Below the pieces are notes generated by a model. That model had not been told where the DNA came from and did not search any database. It was given only the letters and a program-made list of their open reading frames with translations. Source: Stercorarius parasiticus (lineage: Eukaryota > Chordata > Aves > Charadriiformes > Stercorariidae). From it: a DNA stretch of 64,000 bases. The first letter of the stretch is position 1. The number at the start of each line of letters is the position of its first letter. Below are positions 13,531 to 27,385 of this stretch, in pieces. The position numbers were made by a program, and so were the translations under genes. The DNA lies in assembly GCA_013396915.1 (NCBI GenBank), contig VWZL01004335.1:434001-498000 (forward strand), read 5' to 3'.

Positions 13531-15259
13531 GGCTCCTCTCACCTAACCTAGAGCTCTGCAATGTCAATAGCTACACACATCATCCTGTCAAGGTAGAGAA
13601 AAAGGCATTTCCACAACACGGTTCATTTGACCCCTCTTAAACATCTATCTTAGCAAGAGATAAATTACAGCCCACCAGTGCTTATTTCTCTTAATTGACT
13701 ATAAAGGAAATCTAGTCACTGTGCTCCAATACAGATGTCTGTATCGAGCAAGAGGAATCCCACCCTGAATATCCTTATAACTTTGAATGCTCGGACTAAA
13801 AACCCTAAAACATGAGATTTTTCTTATTAGTGGGTCCTTAAAGACTAACTACACAACACTTTCTTCAGTTTGATAAACTCCACAGATGAAGCACTGCGTG
13901 TATTTCCATGTCAGGATTTTCTAGACTTTCACAGTTTCTCCTAGATCTTCGAGCCCTCTCCAATCGTTGAGGTTTTTACTAAAATACGAACACCCAAACT
14001 GGAACAATATTTTAGTTGTGTTTGCCCCGAAACAGCAGAAAACTCTTCTATTTCTTATTCCTCTGCCTGCCTGGCCAAGGACTGCATCATCCCCTTCAGC
14101 TACACACTGTATTGGCCCCATCACGTTCAACTGATTCCTCAGGACTCCAGGACACTTTCAAAATCACTACTTTGCAAGATAGAGCTCCATGGCCTGCAAA
14201 TGTTGCCCACTTTCTTAATTCACAGATGCAATACTTAACATCTGTCTCTTCTGAAATGAAAAGAGCTTGCTTACACTTTATTTATCAAATGGTAACTCAG
14301 TAACTCTCTGTCACTAACTTGTCCTCTTCATTACCTTACAATCCCCAACTAACTTTTTTCCAAAAATATTTGACAAGGAAACTAGACCGACCTTAAATAA
14401 ACTGCAGTTGGAGAACTGGAAAGTTAAAGAGTTTGCAATGTAAATTTTCCAAGCCTGCAACACTCGCTGTGAATGCTCAGATCCAGCCACTCCACCTGTA
14501 GCTAGATTGTAAAATACAGCAGCATCAGGGACTTTTCAGACCAACCGGCAAAGCCTTATTGCCTTGACGTCACACTGCACTTGACTCCAGATTTCTTCTG
14601 CACCCTGACAAGGTGTCCAAAGGTCCTAAGACGGGATATTATTCTGTGTGTCTGCTTCAATTCAAAGTATCTATAATGATGCTGGGGCTACTCTACCAGA
14701 ATCACATCTTCATGTGACGGAGAGTATTGGAGAGTATAGTTGAATTCAGTTGATACATGGCTTAAAAATACATGATGGTGTTTTCATGTGCAAGGATTCC
14801 TTAGCAGTGGTTAAATACCTACACAGATGAGGATATCCAAACCTGGATAGCCTGCACTTGTGCCTCCGGGAAAAGTTTCGCTGACTTGATATTACAATGG
14901 CAGTCTCAGTTATAACGGTGAAAGTCAGAACTTCCCAATATCTCCTGCTATTCTTGGGATATATGTCAGTAAGTACTAAAGACAAACGGTCGCTGCTGAC
15001 TACAGGCAATTGAGCACTGCCACATCAGTTTAAAGTGATATATTACTTGCTTTGGAAAGAGACATTATTAGAAACCTGGAACCCACAATTTCTTAAAAAT
15101 AAAGTTTATGAAGTTGGGAATGAATTCTTTCCATGAAAAAAATAAGAAATACAAGGAGTTGCTTCAGCAACCTGAAGGAAATTGTGCTTTGACAATTTGG
15201 GAAGTGTGCAATAAATTAGGGGAAGTAAATAATACTACACATTGTAACCTTTGCTCACA
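13531..15259. other. Intronic DNA, nothing recognised
   Basis: Unique-looking sequence with short chance frames only. I see no repeat or exon with support. Confidence 0.5.
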
Positions 15260-15600
15260 GACATGGCAGTAAGTTTCTTACCCTATAATACAACTGATTC
15301 CTGTCTGAATAACTCAGGGCTAGTGGTTTTTCATGCCCTTCCAAGAGTTCTCATGTCAAGCTGCCAGCTCAGGCTGAACGTGAATAAACGAATTCCTCAT
15401 CTCCCACCTATTCCAAATCCTCCATCTCTGTTCATCAAGAACCTTGTGACCACCACCACCACCATCAAGGTATATAACATGGGTGTCATCTCTGATACTG
15501 GATGCTCTCTATGTTCACACTCGGCTTGCAGCTATATTTTATCTTTTTCTTTCCAGATAACAATCCTAGTGGCACGTAACTCCCTGCCTTACCCTTCATC
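15260..15600 (+). pseudogene. Probable relic of an L2/CR1-clade LINE reverse transcriptase
   Basis: The plus frame 15251-15610 stays open for about 119 codons. It contains SSCQLRLNVNKRIPHLPP, then PNPPSLFIKN, then MGVISDTGCSLCSH. This order resembles the L2/CR1 reverse-transcriptase segment Wms-LrLN-KTE, a Pro-rich spacer, then LGVILDsSLSF. No catalytic motif is visible and both ends are missing. The resemblance is by eye, so chance remains possible. It lies just upstream of a CR1 copy in the opposite orientation, so it is not part of that element. Confidence 0.42.
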
Positions 15601-15784
15601 CAGCGTCTGATCCTCTCACTGAGGAAGTTACAGAAACATTTCTGAATCTAGCTTTGAAAAAAACCAACATTTTCTTGTTCATACCAAGTCATAAGGCTCC
15701 AGCCAAGCTCATTTCTCCTGCCCATCACTTTGAACGTTCCTCTCAGCTGCAAGCATTACAAGCTATTTTCATTTTCCTACAGAA

Positions 15785-16363
15785 AATGATCCCAGAATCA
15801 CAAAATGGCAGGGGTTGGAAGGGACTTGCAGAGATCATCTAGTCCAACCCCCTTGCCAAAGCAGGGTCACCTACAGCAGGCTGGACCAAAATGCATCCAG
15901 GCAGGTTTTGAATATCTCCAGGGAAGGAGACTCCACAGCCTCTCTGGGCAGCCTGTGCCAATTCTCCATCACCCTCAAGTTTTTCCTCATGTTGAGATGG
16001 AATTTCCCGTGTTCCAGCTTGTGCCTGTTGCCCCTTGTCCTGTCACTGGACACCACTGAAAAGAGTCTGTCCCCATCGTCTTGACACCTGCCCTTTAGAT
16101 ATTGATAAGCATTGATGAGATCCCCTCTCAGTCTTCTCTTCTCCAGGCTAAACAGCCCCAGGTCTCTCAGCCTTTACTCATAAGAGAGGGGCTCCATTCC
16201 CTTGATCATCTTTGTATCCCTCCGCTGGACCCTCTCCAGCAGTTCCCTGTCCTTCTTCAACAGGGGGGCCCAGAACTGGACACAGTACTGCAGATGTGGC
16301 CTCACCAGGGCAGGGTAGAGCGGGAGGATGACCTCCCTCGACCTGCTCCCATCTACCATCAAA
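15785..16363 (-). mobile_element. CR1 LINE fragment, about 580 bp
   Basis: This is a reverse-orientation CR1. The 3' end is at left (GGGGTTGGAAGGGACTTGCA, GATCATCTAGTCCAACCCCC), followed by the tail and the ORF2 C-terminus. Minus-strand frames show [19 protein letters not shown] (15871-16056) and [19 protein letters not shown] with ELLERVQRR (16174-16362), in separate frames. ORF2 is therefore frameshifted and inactive. The 5' truncation is near 16363. It is among the better-preserved copies here. Confidence 0.93.
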
Positions 16364-19300
16364 TGTTAGATTCCAACGTGGATCAATGCACTTGCCACTC
16401 TTTGCTGTGCACACACCAAACATTCAAGCCAGCACATCTCCTGCGTCGTTGTTTTGGTAGGAACAAGCAAACAGCAGATTAACTTCATCACCCACTGTCA
16501 CTTAATTCTTAAAACTCTTCTGTGCTATGACTCCTACAGAAAAAAATCTTGTACTAGTTGGATGATTTATGTACTGAGACGACTTCCTCACAAACTAAAC
16601 AATACTATCTGCCTTTTACTCTCCTGTTTATCTTATCAAATCTTGTCATTTGTCTTCCATATATATTGCAAAATCTATTGAGCCGTCATTTACTTCTGTT
16701 CGGCATTTGTGTATTACAAATAATATACAAATACAGAGGAGTCCGGCATCTTGACTAATGTTCTTACATTGAAAAACATTAGTAATAAGATATTTTCCCC
16801 CCTTTTTTAAAGTTAAATGACAATTTACTTCTGTTATGGAAGTTGAGACTCGAGAAAAAATCCCACTTTCAGGAAATGCCATCGTGCACCTTTAAAAAAA
16901 CAAAGTAAAACCAGTACTCTTTTACATATTTCAGGCTAAGTATTCAAAATGTCTAGTCACATATGATAATTTGGAACTAGTTATAAAATTATGTCCCCAG
17001 ATTAATATTCCTTGATCACGTGAATGGCTTTCAATGTGTTGTAAGAGCCATGATTAATAGCTTTTTATCAATTGTTGAGCTGTGCAGTTTCTCTCTTTTG
17101 TACCTAGTTATCTCTTTTTATGACCTAAGTATTATAGTAGGAAATTATGGACAAAGAGGGACCTCGTCTACCTAGCAAGCTATTAAATCCCAAGCTTCCT
17201 AAAGTGGCAACAAGGATATACCTTTCTTCTGTACCACATGCTTCTTTTTTAAAAAAAACCTCCATGCACAATGGTGAGATTGTTTAAACTTTCTTGCTAA
17301 CAGACGCAGAAAGAGCTGTATGCTTTTTCTCAGAAGCACCTAATCTACACTCCGAATCTACGCTATATCTTCTGATGGTAATTTAGGGATAGTATCTAAA
17401 CACCAATTACAACTACAGTCTTCTTGATGGTAAACATTAATAATTTATCCTCCTCCTTGCAAGAAAAAAAATACCCAGACCCTTCACCACCGACAAAATT
17501 AACCTAGTGAAATTAATATGTCTCACTTCCAGGCTCTTTGTATGGTAATAATTCTGCATGGAGACTGCTTGATTCCAGCAGTTTTATCACCTTCTGCAGT
17601 AAAACTAACATATGTAGATCTCTAGAGAGTCTTATTTTTCCTGTTATCTCAATTCTTTACCATCAAAAATGACAATCCTGTCAGCACATCACCACGTTTA
17701 AAGACCGACCTGTGCCAGTACACAGCCTGAAATGTAGCATTAGTACAATTTCTCCAGGCTGGATACCAGCCTCTTCCCCACCTACCTAACCTTCCAGTGT
17801 TAGCAACCCTATGCAAACATTGATTGTGTGATTTTGTTCTTATTTTTGTTCTTATTTCTTCTCCTTCTCCTTCTCTTTCTCCTTCTTCTCCCTATTATTA
17901 TTATTTATTAATATTATTCTCCTAGAATCACTGGAATTCCAATTATGTGAAGTTAGAGGCATATAATTCTGAGGTAGAGCTCCTACCTGTGGAATTCATA
18001 CCGAATTGTTAAAACAGAAAAGTTTTTTAAACGCTCAGGTATGTTCCAGGTTCCATAGTCATTCATCAGTTGAAGCCTGAAGGAAACCACCTATTTGACA
18101 CATGTTCTCAGGGCTCTGAAGAACAGCTCAGGATATTTATGAAGACCAATACATCACCTTTTTATCCATGTGCATATAAACTAACATAAATACTTGCGGA
18201 GACACAGAAGAGTGTCTCACCAAGGAAAAATCTCTCGTCATATCCCCTCTACTGTATCTAAGTGACATGGAGGAAAGGGTATAACTTCTACCCATAAATA
18301 ACTAAAGAACTTAATCACAGAGAAGAGAACTGAATTATCCAGGCTGATATAACTCGGAGTAAGAAGCTCTTGGTTTAAAAGCAGAAAACCATCCTGATTG
18401 TGACATTTTGTCACAGTAGAACAGTAGATACAAGAGACGTACTTGAAAGCCCTGGTTGAAGCTTAATCGTAATCTGGACATCACAGTCACAAATATAAGT
18501 ACAGTACTACGCAGCATTAAAAGCATGACTGGTACCTGATTCACTTTTTTCATTTTCTAGAGTCTGATATTCCTTTCAAGGATTTCCCTTCATTTTGTGA
18601 TTTTTCTCTAGTTCTGCTAACACCGCAATATTCACCCACTGCTGTAGCCAATTTAAGTTTAAATCCGTTAAGTATCTTCCAAAACCTTCCAGTGAGGCAA
18701 ACACTAAAAGGACAGAAAAAGCATTCAATCTTAATTTCATCCCATTTTATGCTTATTACTAGTACTTTTTGAGGACCCTTAGCTACCTCCTCTTGTTCTG
18801 GCACCTACCTTTACAGTACACACAGATGCATAATTTGCACTTACTCAGCTGAGCGGCATCCATGCTTATTTTCAGAAATGGAACAGAGTAAAAATAACTG
18901 AATCTCAAATTTCAGTCCACCTCTTCCTTAAACTATTCTCTCTCTTCTCTAAATATATTTTTGAAACGTTCTACCTTTCATCCCAGCAGCAGAAATGCCA
19001 GGATCTTGTCTTCTTCATCACATCTACTACTGGTGACTTTGAGGTCACCATCACTGACAAAAGAACTACCGTAAATTAAATGTCCAGTGGAATGAAGATG
19101 CCAGGAAGAATCACTTTATGTACAAATAAAAAATATTGAAGCTTTTCATGTGGCAAAGACTATTTTCTGGGGTTTGTTCACAAATATACATTTAGATATA
19201 GACATATTTATAAACTATAAATGTATACTTCTCTGCATCTCTGTTTACATCTCTGAAAATCCTTTACTCCTACACCCATCCTCCTCCATATTCTTCTCCT

Positions 19301-20413
19301 ATGTGCAATAAATTTCAAAAAAAGAATGTTGAAATAACAGATGAATCAAAACATGCATTACTAATAATACTGAAAGCCTCAATTTAGCGCGTGCTTTTGT
19401 CAGACTGAAGGTATAGTTTAAAAATTAAGCAGATGATTGCTTTGCTGAATTGAGGTTTACACAACCTTGAAGTTGAAGTCAGAAAGCTGGAATAATGCAA
19501 AACCTCACGGAAAGGAAGAAACACAGAAACCCCAAACCGAAATTCATAAAATGTGTTCAGTTGCCTCAAGCCTGGTGTTTTCGTTCGATTCTGCTAGAGA
19601 AATATTTGCAAGCACTACCCAAGTGCGCAGCCAGGCTCCCTGAAACGGGTCTAGTTTGGAGAAAAGGAGAACTTAGGTGTTAAAGAGATTTTCTAGCAAC
19701 CACATAGCAGGGTTGCCTTTTGCTGCCTGGAGGCATATCAGAGGGATCAGGGGAGAACGAGCGTCATTGCCACAGGGGACAGAGAGGACAGAGGACACAA
19801 ACCAGGGCAAATCAAGCATCATGTGTACCACTGCTCGCTAAACAACGTTTTTTGCTGTTAGTGGTTATCAAAGATGTAAATGAGAAGTGACACCTCACTG
19901 TGTGGGGCACGATAAATGGACCGAAACAAAACACAGGATCCCTGTTTAAACTTGTATCTTCTCCTCTGCACAATTCCTCACTCAACAGGTGCTCAAGTTT
20001 CAGTATTATTATAGGACTTCGTGAACAAGAGAGCAGGCAACTCGAATGGAAAATAACAGATAATGAGAGTTATAAAAGAGATTTCCACTTGGTCTTGGTG
20101 TTCCCAGATTATTATTTGTTCCTTTCCAGATTTGCCCTGTTATTCAAGAGATTCTACATTCTTTATTTGCAAAGGGACGAGGCAGTGATGGCAGAGATGT
20201 CCACAGGTATAGCTTCTATCCGAGCTCAACACAATAGGACAAGTCTGTCACGCATTAGTGGTAGAAACAACAGCTGAAATGGAGATCCTGTTCCCGAGAA
20301 ATTAAGTTACGTGCAATTTTCTTCAACCAGAGGTTAATTCCAACTCAAATGGTTATATTACATGATCCTAAAGTTCTCATAATGTTTCATCTAGACAGCT
20401 CACATCCTGTGCT
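16364..20413. other. Intronic DNA, one pyrimidine tract
   Basis: AT-rich, with the CT-rich tract at 17835-17925. No exon or element is recognised. Confidence 0.5.
17835..17925. repeat. CT-rich tract (TTC/CTT)n followed by (ATT)n
   Basis: An imperfect polypyrimidine run of TTCTCC/CTTCTC units leads into ATTATT units. The mirror-like purine/pyrimidine strand bias could allow triplex DNA, which is inference. Confidence 0.8.
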
Positions 20414-20505
20414 GCGAAGCCGTGCGGCATAGCGGCAGACTGACCCAGCTGCCACATCTCACATCCCAGCCCGTGCCGGCCCTGCCAGAGGTGAACTGAC
20501 AACCG
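20414..20505. other. Small GC/CpG-rich patch
   Basis: Seven CpG dinucleotides fall within about 95 bp in an otherwise CpG-poor AT-rich intron. No element or coding homology is recognised. Confidence 0.5.
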
Positions 20506-21390
20506 TGAGCCATTTTAGTTCATAAAGCACTTCTAAAACTTCCAGGGAGAAAAATATGAATGAACACTCATTTTCAAGGGAAGCCTGAAAGAATTGTACA
20601 AGATACAGCTACCACAACTCATCTTGCATTATACAGTGGTATAAGTACATAATATTGTCCAAAATCTAACAGATTCACAAGAACATGAAACCTCCAGGGA
20701 GTTGCGCTATTATTCTGTGTAATGTAAGAAAAAAAACCCATGTTGTTCTTAAGATTCTTCATGTTCGTTCTGAAGATTCTTCAATTATCAAGTATCTACT
20801 TATTAACCTTTGTACTAGAAAGTACATGCGACACGGATGTAATGTCACTATCTTTACAAAAATTAATGTGAATTATTGAAGATGGGCGTGTTTAGATATC
20901 TTCTCTTTGTGTAATATCTTGGAACGCTTAATTAAGCTGTATTTTTTCCCTAGTATCTGCTGTAGCATCATGTTTGCTCACCTTACCCTTGAAATACATA
21001 ATTACGTAGCTACATTACATGTTAGATTGCCTCGAATCTGTATCAGAAGTCAGATTCTCAGTTATACCAAGGTCTTTTAAGCCTCTCAGGAGGTATATAA
21101 GAACATACACTTCATTTAAAAAGTAATGTATTCTTACCCTCAGATTCTTTTACAACAGTACAACTGTGTGCAAAATGTCTCTAGCATGTATTTGAATCTG
21201 GCCATATAATTAGAAAAAAATACTTATGTAAGGCTTACAAAATTAGGAGCTGCTTTGTTTTATATGAGAGATTCAGTTGACTGCAAACTTCCTGACTTAT
21301 TATCTTCTCACTAACAGAGCTAGTAAGTTTATTTGCTAAATCAGGCTTTTTTTAATTAATAGATCTGAAAAGGAATTAAACCTTACACTG

Positions 21391-21617
21391 CGAGCCCCCA
21401 GGTTTAGCAAGACGCACGTGTTTCGTTTAGTACTTCCAAGTGCAACCTGCTCGAAGAGGCAGCGACGCAACGGAGCAGCAACGCTCCGCGCGGTTGGGCA
21501 AACTACATTAGCGGAGTCGTTTCACGCCAGCATCTCCTACCTCAACAGAACCACATCTATACTGCCCCAAAGCCTCGCGCGCCCCTTGCAACAATTCATG
21601 TACTGTGTTGTGCAGCG
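21391..21617. other. CpG-rich patch in AT-rich intron
   Basis: I count 19 CpG dinucleotides in about 227 bp, densest at 21468-21530 and 21576-21582, while the flanking kilobases have very few. A plus frame at 21418-21651 is open for 77 codons but resembles no family I know. It could be a small CpG island, the promoter of an unannotated transcript, or a young GC-rich insertion. There are no clear terminal repeats or target-site duplications. Confidence 0.6.
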
Positions 21618-24600
21618 AGACACTGATGTATGTGCAATCCAAGAATTTTAAATGTCCCCACAGGATATCGAATGCTATCCAGACCGTTTGTAAATACTTT
21701 CCCAGTGCTCGGCAGAAAATGAGCCAGTTCTTTTCAAATCTACTTAAATGACATTTTTGTCTTATCTAAAAATCTGTGTTCCTGTTTAATAAAATCATCT
21801 GGGCAACTTACTGTTTCATCAGTACTGCAAGCTTATGCCTTCATTAATAAATTCTGCTTGAGCGTTAAGATTACCCCCAGTAGAGACAGCTGGGAAACTG
21901 CAATATAAAGTCAAGCAGCACATTTAATGACCAACGAACTTCTGGAAACTTAGTCCAAAATGATACATCATTGTGTCAGACGCTCTTAAGCAATATGCAG
22001 CTTGGTCTCCCTCTTCAGAAACATGAAACCCCCTGAAACCGCTACCACAAATTGTGAACCTTTTAAATTACTGCCAAGCCACCTGCTTTTCTCCAGGAAA
22101 CTTCATAAAACTCTCCAAATTAGTAATGTCATTAACTAAAGCTTACAGAACTGTTGTTATTCTGAAGGAGTATTAGCTGTTTAGTTTAAGGAAACCAATG
22201 GGGATTTTTATCATGGAAAGAACTGTCATGTGCATTGTATAATCTGTTCTAAATGAAATGCTTTAAAATGTTCTTAAATATGCTATTCTTTCACATTTTA
22301 ATCTTTCTGGGAGAAAACTGTATAACCAGATTCTCGGGATTAAACCCCTATAATGAAGAAGTTCGGTTCAGGAGAGGGCAGGCGAAAGATTCTCCATCAG
22401 TTTATGTGTCTTCAGATGGCATTAAGAGCTACGTAAATCAAACGTCCGATTTTGCATTTTTGAATAGCACTGGAAGAAATAGTGCTGAGATCGAAGAGGG
22501 AGCCTGATTTCCCCTGTCCATTCTCTTTTTTTTGAATGGTTCTACAGAGAGCAGGCAAGGATGGATTATAGGAATGCCTTCTGTCGAGGAGGCGGCCAAA
22601 ACCGTACCATCTCATCTTGGAGTAATTTATCCAATAAGATGATTTAGAGGACAGTTCAGTGGCACCATTTTTGGAAGGCAAAAGCAGAGGGGAAGGAATA
22701 TAAATCAAAGGTGACTGGCAGGTAAAGGATATATGCAGCAATCAGCCAAACCATGTGCACACTGGCACAAATTCAACAAGATCATTTATAAAAATTTTAA
22801 GTCAGGAGTACACAAAAGGGGGTCTGGTGCTAACTAAATCCACAGATAGATTACACGCCACCGAAATAAACACTTCCAGATGCTGGCATACAAAAACCTT
22901 TTACAGAAAGAAATGTTTTCTTTCATAAATCTGAAAGGAGGAACCTTGGGTTGGGGGTTGGGAGAGAAGGGAACAAGATTTCCAAACTGAGATTTGACTT
23001 CCTACTGGTTTTATAGAATAATAACTCATATTTTTCAAATGCACGCTGTTAACACTGTAGAATAAAAAATAACCTCAGACAATAGCTTGAAGTATAGACA
23101 AAGACATTATAAGTATATAACTGCTTAATGAAATAAAATGGGTTTTTTTGCTTTCAAAATGAGAAGAAACAATAAAAATGTCAATTTGACTTTTTCTATA
23201 TCAGAAACTGAATGCATAACTGAAGGAAAAGTATTCAAATGCCTTTTGACATAAATACATATATTTCATTTTTGAAAACCGATTAAGAATGAAATCCTGA
23301 ATTCTTCAAAATCAGTATCAATTGCTTTTGAATATCAATAGGGGCACTATGTAATGTACAGGACCCTAAATATCAGAGATTTTTTATTTGGTTTCTATGT
23401 ACCTAATCACTTTCTGAAACAGCATTCAAAATTTTTTATCATTCAAGTGCTGTAGAAAAATTTAGATGTAATGTATCCACATTGTGTATATTGAAGCAAT
23501 TATTGAAGATTGTATTCCAGAACTTCTTCTCACTACGATTTTGTTCTGAAATATGCAGAAAGAAATTTCTTTCCGTTATGAAGACTAAGTTGCAGACCAA
23601 ATGCGAAGCTGAATTTTTCTTGAAGTTCAAGGCACCTAAACCAAACTTCCTTTTCAAAATGTTCCATTCTGTTTATCTCCACAAATATCACACTGCCACA
23701 CCACCCTTTAGATTTTCAAAGTTCCCCTCTCTTCTTTCTACCTCCACAACCTGCTGTTTCAGTCTCCCACAAGCTCAGCTTTGCCAGCTCGTCAGCTACT
23801 CTTCCATAAATTTTGTTTTCTAAAGGAAATCAGTAGACCCAATATCATCTTTATTAAGTTGAAATTACTACGGGCTTGTGATGAGCTTCGGTATTTTTTG
23901 CAACAGAAATGGATTTAAGCATTTGCATAAAAGCTGAATTCAACCAGGATCGATAACGACCGCTTTTAAACAATCCGAAGTGAACGGTCTTGACTAATTA
24001 TGTAATTGGACTGTGAAACTATTATTTACATGTACATGTGACTTACTGAAGTCTATATGGAATACTTGCATTTAGTATTTAAGAACCTATGAGTACAGGC
24101 AGGGCTGTTTAAGGCCCAAATAATGGAAGTCTCTGCCAAATAGCATTCTCTGGTGTTACATGGTCTTTGTGCAAGGAACGTCACAAGCAGCATCATAAAC
24201 ATGGGTTTGTAAATATTCATTGTTTTATGACGCTTAGGCAATTTTATGGGACTGAAATTTTTAACAAGAGGTTTAGACTAGCAAGTCTTTTCATACTGAA
24301 ATTACTTGGAGCCCGAAGGAGCATTCTCCCCAGAAAGCAAATACCCAAACAAAAGTTGGTTATAGCATCTGTTCATTCAGTGAGCTCCGTTCACACACGC
24401 ACACGCTGCTGAACAATGGCCACTGCCTTCCGCAGCTCTGCGCAGGATTACAATTTAAATTTACAATCTCAGCTTCTCTTTAGCTGAACATCTAAAACAT
24501 TTCATTGCACAACTGATATAAACTAGAAGGGATAAAGCATCTGTTTTGGAAACATTTTTTTAATCTTTTCACCTGTGGTCTTCCACTGTTGTAGCTTTGT

Positions 24601-25026
24601 TTTTAATTTCAGAGCAGAGGATGCTAGCTGTACTTTTTACTAGAGTCCTCTCACGGTCACAAGTACTACTAAAAACCGTTCAGGTACTACTTAGAAATGT
24701 TCATATCAAGGTTTCAGGTAATCACCATATATTGATCACAGAATAAATATTTTTTAAGAATTGTTTATTGTTTGTTACTCCAACTGTTAGAAATACGATC
24801 AATTCAAATAACTTAAAATAATTACTCTAGAGACCTTATGCCTGCATTCCTGGTAAGAAATATCTATCTGATATCTTTGTGATCACCTTGGCCTACTAAA
24901 TATTATTATTTAGAATAATATTCGGATGAATATTAGGGTTACACCTATAGGCCCAGTCAAGACCATGGATCACTTTCACTATGCAGTTTACATAGGTGAG
25001 CTTTTTAGATTAACCTAAATCTAACA
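21618..25026. other. Intronic DNA, nothing recognised
   Basis: AT-rich unique sequence. A 113-codon plus frame at 23482-23823 is rich in Phe, Lys and Ser, as expected of chance translation of AT-rich DNA. Confidence 0.5.
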
Positions 25027-25090
<64 letters not shown>

Positions 25091-25119
25091 AGTAGTGGTA
25101 ATAGTAGTAGTAGTAGTAT
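25027..25119. repeat. (TAG)n trinucleotide microsatellite
   Basis: About 31 units: a long perfect TAG run, then an interrupted part with TGG and TAA variants at 25084-25101, then a short perfect run. The minus strand reads as poly-Leu and is not a gene. It is the reverse complement of the TAC motif at 8281. Confidence 0.97.
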
Positions 25120-26869
25120 TTTACTTTTTTGTCCAGTCTGTAGACAGATTGAGTTTGTTATAATTTGGTTTGGTATTGATTTTAATCCCATTTGAATCTT
25201 GAATTTTATTGAAATCAATGATGCTGTGATAAGGAAGAGCCCAGAACCAACGTTTCACGAAGAAAGAGGGACGTACCCAGGTCGTGCTACAAGACATGGC
25301 GATTTGCTCTTTCTCAAAATAACTTTCCACTGACTTACTGTTGAACTCCAATACGTTCTGCACACATAAGAGAAGTAATCCTCTTATTCTCTTCATTCTA
25401 GGTTGTGCTTCAATCTAATAGTTAGACCACTCATCCGAATGAACCGTAAAATGATCTAAGCATGTGATTATAGTCTCCATGTAAAGGGTTGTAATACCAA
25501 CATCATTGTACTTGAGATCCTGGCCTAGACTGAGATGATGTTTAGCGACTGGGCATTCAGAATTATTCTACTCCTTAACTATCCACATGAATAATAAGAA
25601 AAAGAACGCATACAAATAGATGTTACAAAAAAGCATTACAATATTCATATGTACTGATTTTATATCCAAAATATAAATTCATCTCTCAATATAAAAAGTC
25701 TGTTAATCCTATGTAGACAAATTTCCCATTTTCCTTGACCCAGGAAGCAAGGTTTAGACTGCAATAAACTAATACACATAAAAAGTCTCACTTCCTTAAC
25801 TTAAATGCACAGAGAAATAGATTCAGGTACAGCACATGGAACTGCGTCATCCCACGTGATGAAAAGCTACCCATTGCCCATTCCTATCTTGCAAAATTAT
25901 ATGGCGCTATTTTTAAAATCAATTATTTATTTCTCTGCTCCTTGAAAGTCTGGACCATGCTTTAAAGTAGGCAATACTGAGTACCACCCAATACTGTTAT
26001 TAGAGAATATAGCGATAAAATATATGTCTGGACTACCTTAGGCATGACACAATGCAGAAGAATCTAGAGTACACTTGCTGCTCTCCATTGTGGCTTGCAC
26101 TTGGAGACAAAACCTACATGCTCTAATTATGTTAGTCATTTTGACATAGCTATTAAGGTCAAAATAAATGCAAACAGATCATTTGCACTAGTTTAATGTT
26201 AGTTCTCGTTTACCATGTGATTATAAAGCTTTCAAAGTGCTCTTTTTGTCCAAACCAACGTCCATCAAATGCTCCTAAAGAATAAACTGCAAAGCTTAAC
26301 TCTTCTTCCAAAACTGCCTTATTAGGAACACTTATCACCAAATAGATGGAAGAGAGGGACAATCATGATGAAACATCAAAAAAGGGAAAGCTGTCAGAAA
26401 ATGTCACTGTTCATGCTTTACAAATACATATTAACTAATTTGCGAAAATCTAAATTCTATGTATGGGACTGATTTTTTCAGTAGCAAAAGATAAAACTTG
26501 TACTTACATTCAGATTTTCCATTTTAGAGGTAACACTAGCATTTTGAAGTGTTCTACAAAACAGAAGTCCTTCACGTGACTTCCTTCAGAAATTTAGTCA
26601 TTTTGGAAATAAAGTATGCCTGCATCTGGCAACTACAACTGATGGGATTCATCTCAGTTCCATCAAGGTTCAACCAGTCAAAACCAGGAAGAATTAGTGA
26701 AACCAAAAATAAAACACAAATCACATCAGTACGACTCGGCGATAGCAGGGTTCTAGCATGTATGCCTCAAACTGCACCAGAATGCAAAATCATTTTGAAC
26801 ATTTGCATATAGGTCAGCCTAGGTCAACTCTTTCTCAAAGCCGAAAGAATGAAGCTGGGCAGGAGTCCT
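25120..26869. other. Intronic DNA, nothing recognised
   Basis: AT-rich unique sequence with short chance frames only. Confidence 0.5.
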
Positions 26870-27071
26870 ATCAGGATGAGGGTGGTGAGACACTGGAACA
26901 GGCTGCCCAAAGAAGTTGTGGGTGTTCCATTGTTGGAAGTGTTCTTGGTCAGGCCGGATCGAGCTTTGAGCAACCTGATCTAGTGGAAGGTCCCTGCCCA
27001 TGGCAGGAAGGTTGGACTAGATGATCTTTAAAGGTCTCTACCAACCCAAACATTTCTATGATTCTACGATT
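26870..27071 (+). mobile_element. CR1 LINE 3' tail
   Basis: The tail begins AGGATGAGGGTGGTGAGACA, continues CACTGGAACAGGCTGCCCAA and GGTTGGACTAGATGATCTTT, and ends in TTCTATGATTCTACGATT. Only the 3' UTR-like part is present. It is more diverged than the neighbouring copy at 27386, about 315 bp downstream in the same orientation. Confidence 0.9.
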
Positions 27072-27385
27072 AATACCCTGGACTTCAGGTGGAGAACCTA
27101 GAAACTGTGGAATTCCCACATGGGCATAAGCTCCAAATTCCTTTTTATATACACAGAAGCCTGGAGTCAGAGAACATCCATTATCCCAATAATATGCTTT
27201 GGTTTCCTCACCACCAGAATCACTCAGCATGTCCAGCCAGCTGGTATGCTAGTCCATAAGCCACAGGTTCTATGAGGAATTCTGTATGGCAAGGATTTCT
27301 GACAGTCAGTAGCATCCTGGGATGCATATTCAAAGAAATTTTGCTTTGGTTTTGCTCTTCTCTTTCCCTTGTCCCTCCTGGAGGG

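Noticed and set aside
25021..25218. Poly-Leu open frame on the minus strand
   Set aside because: It is a translation of the TAG microsatellite.
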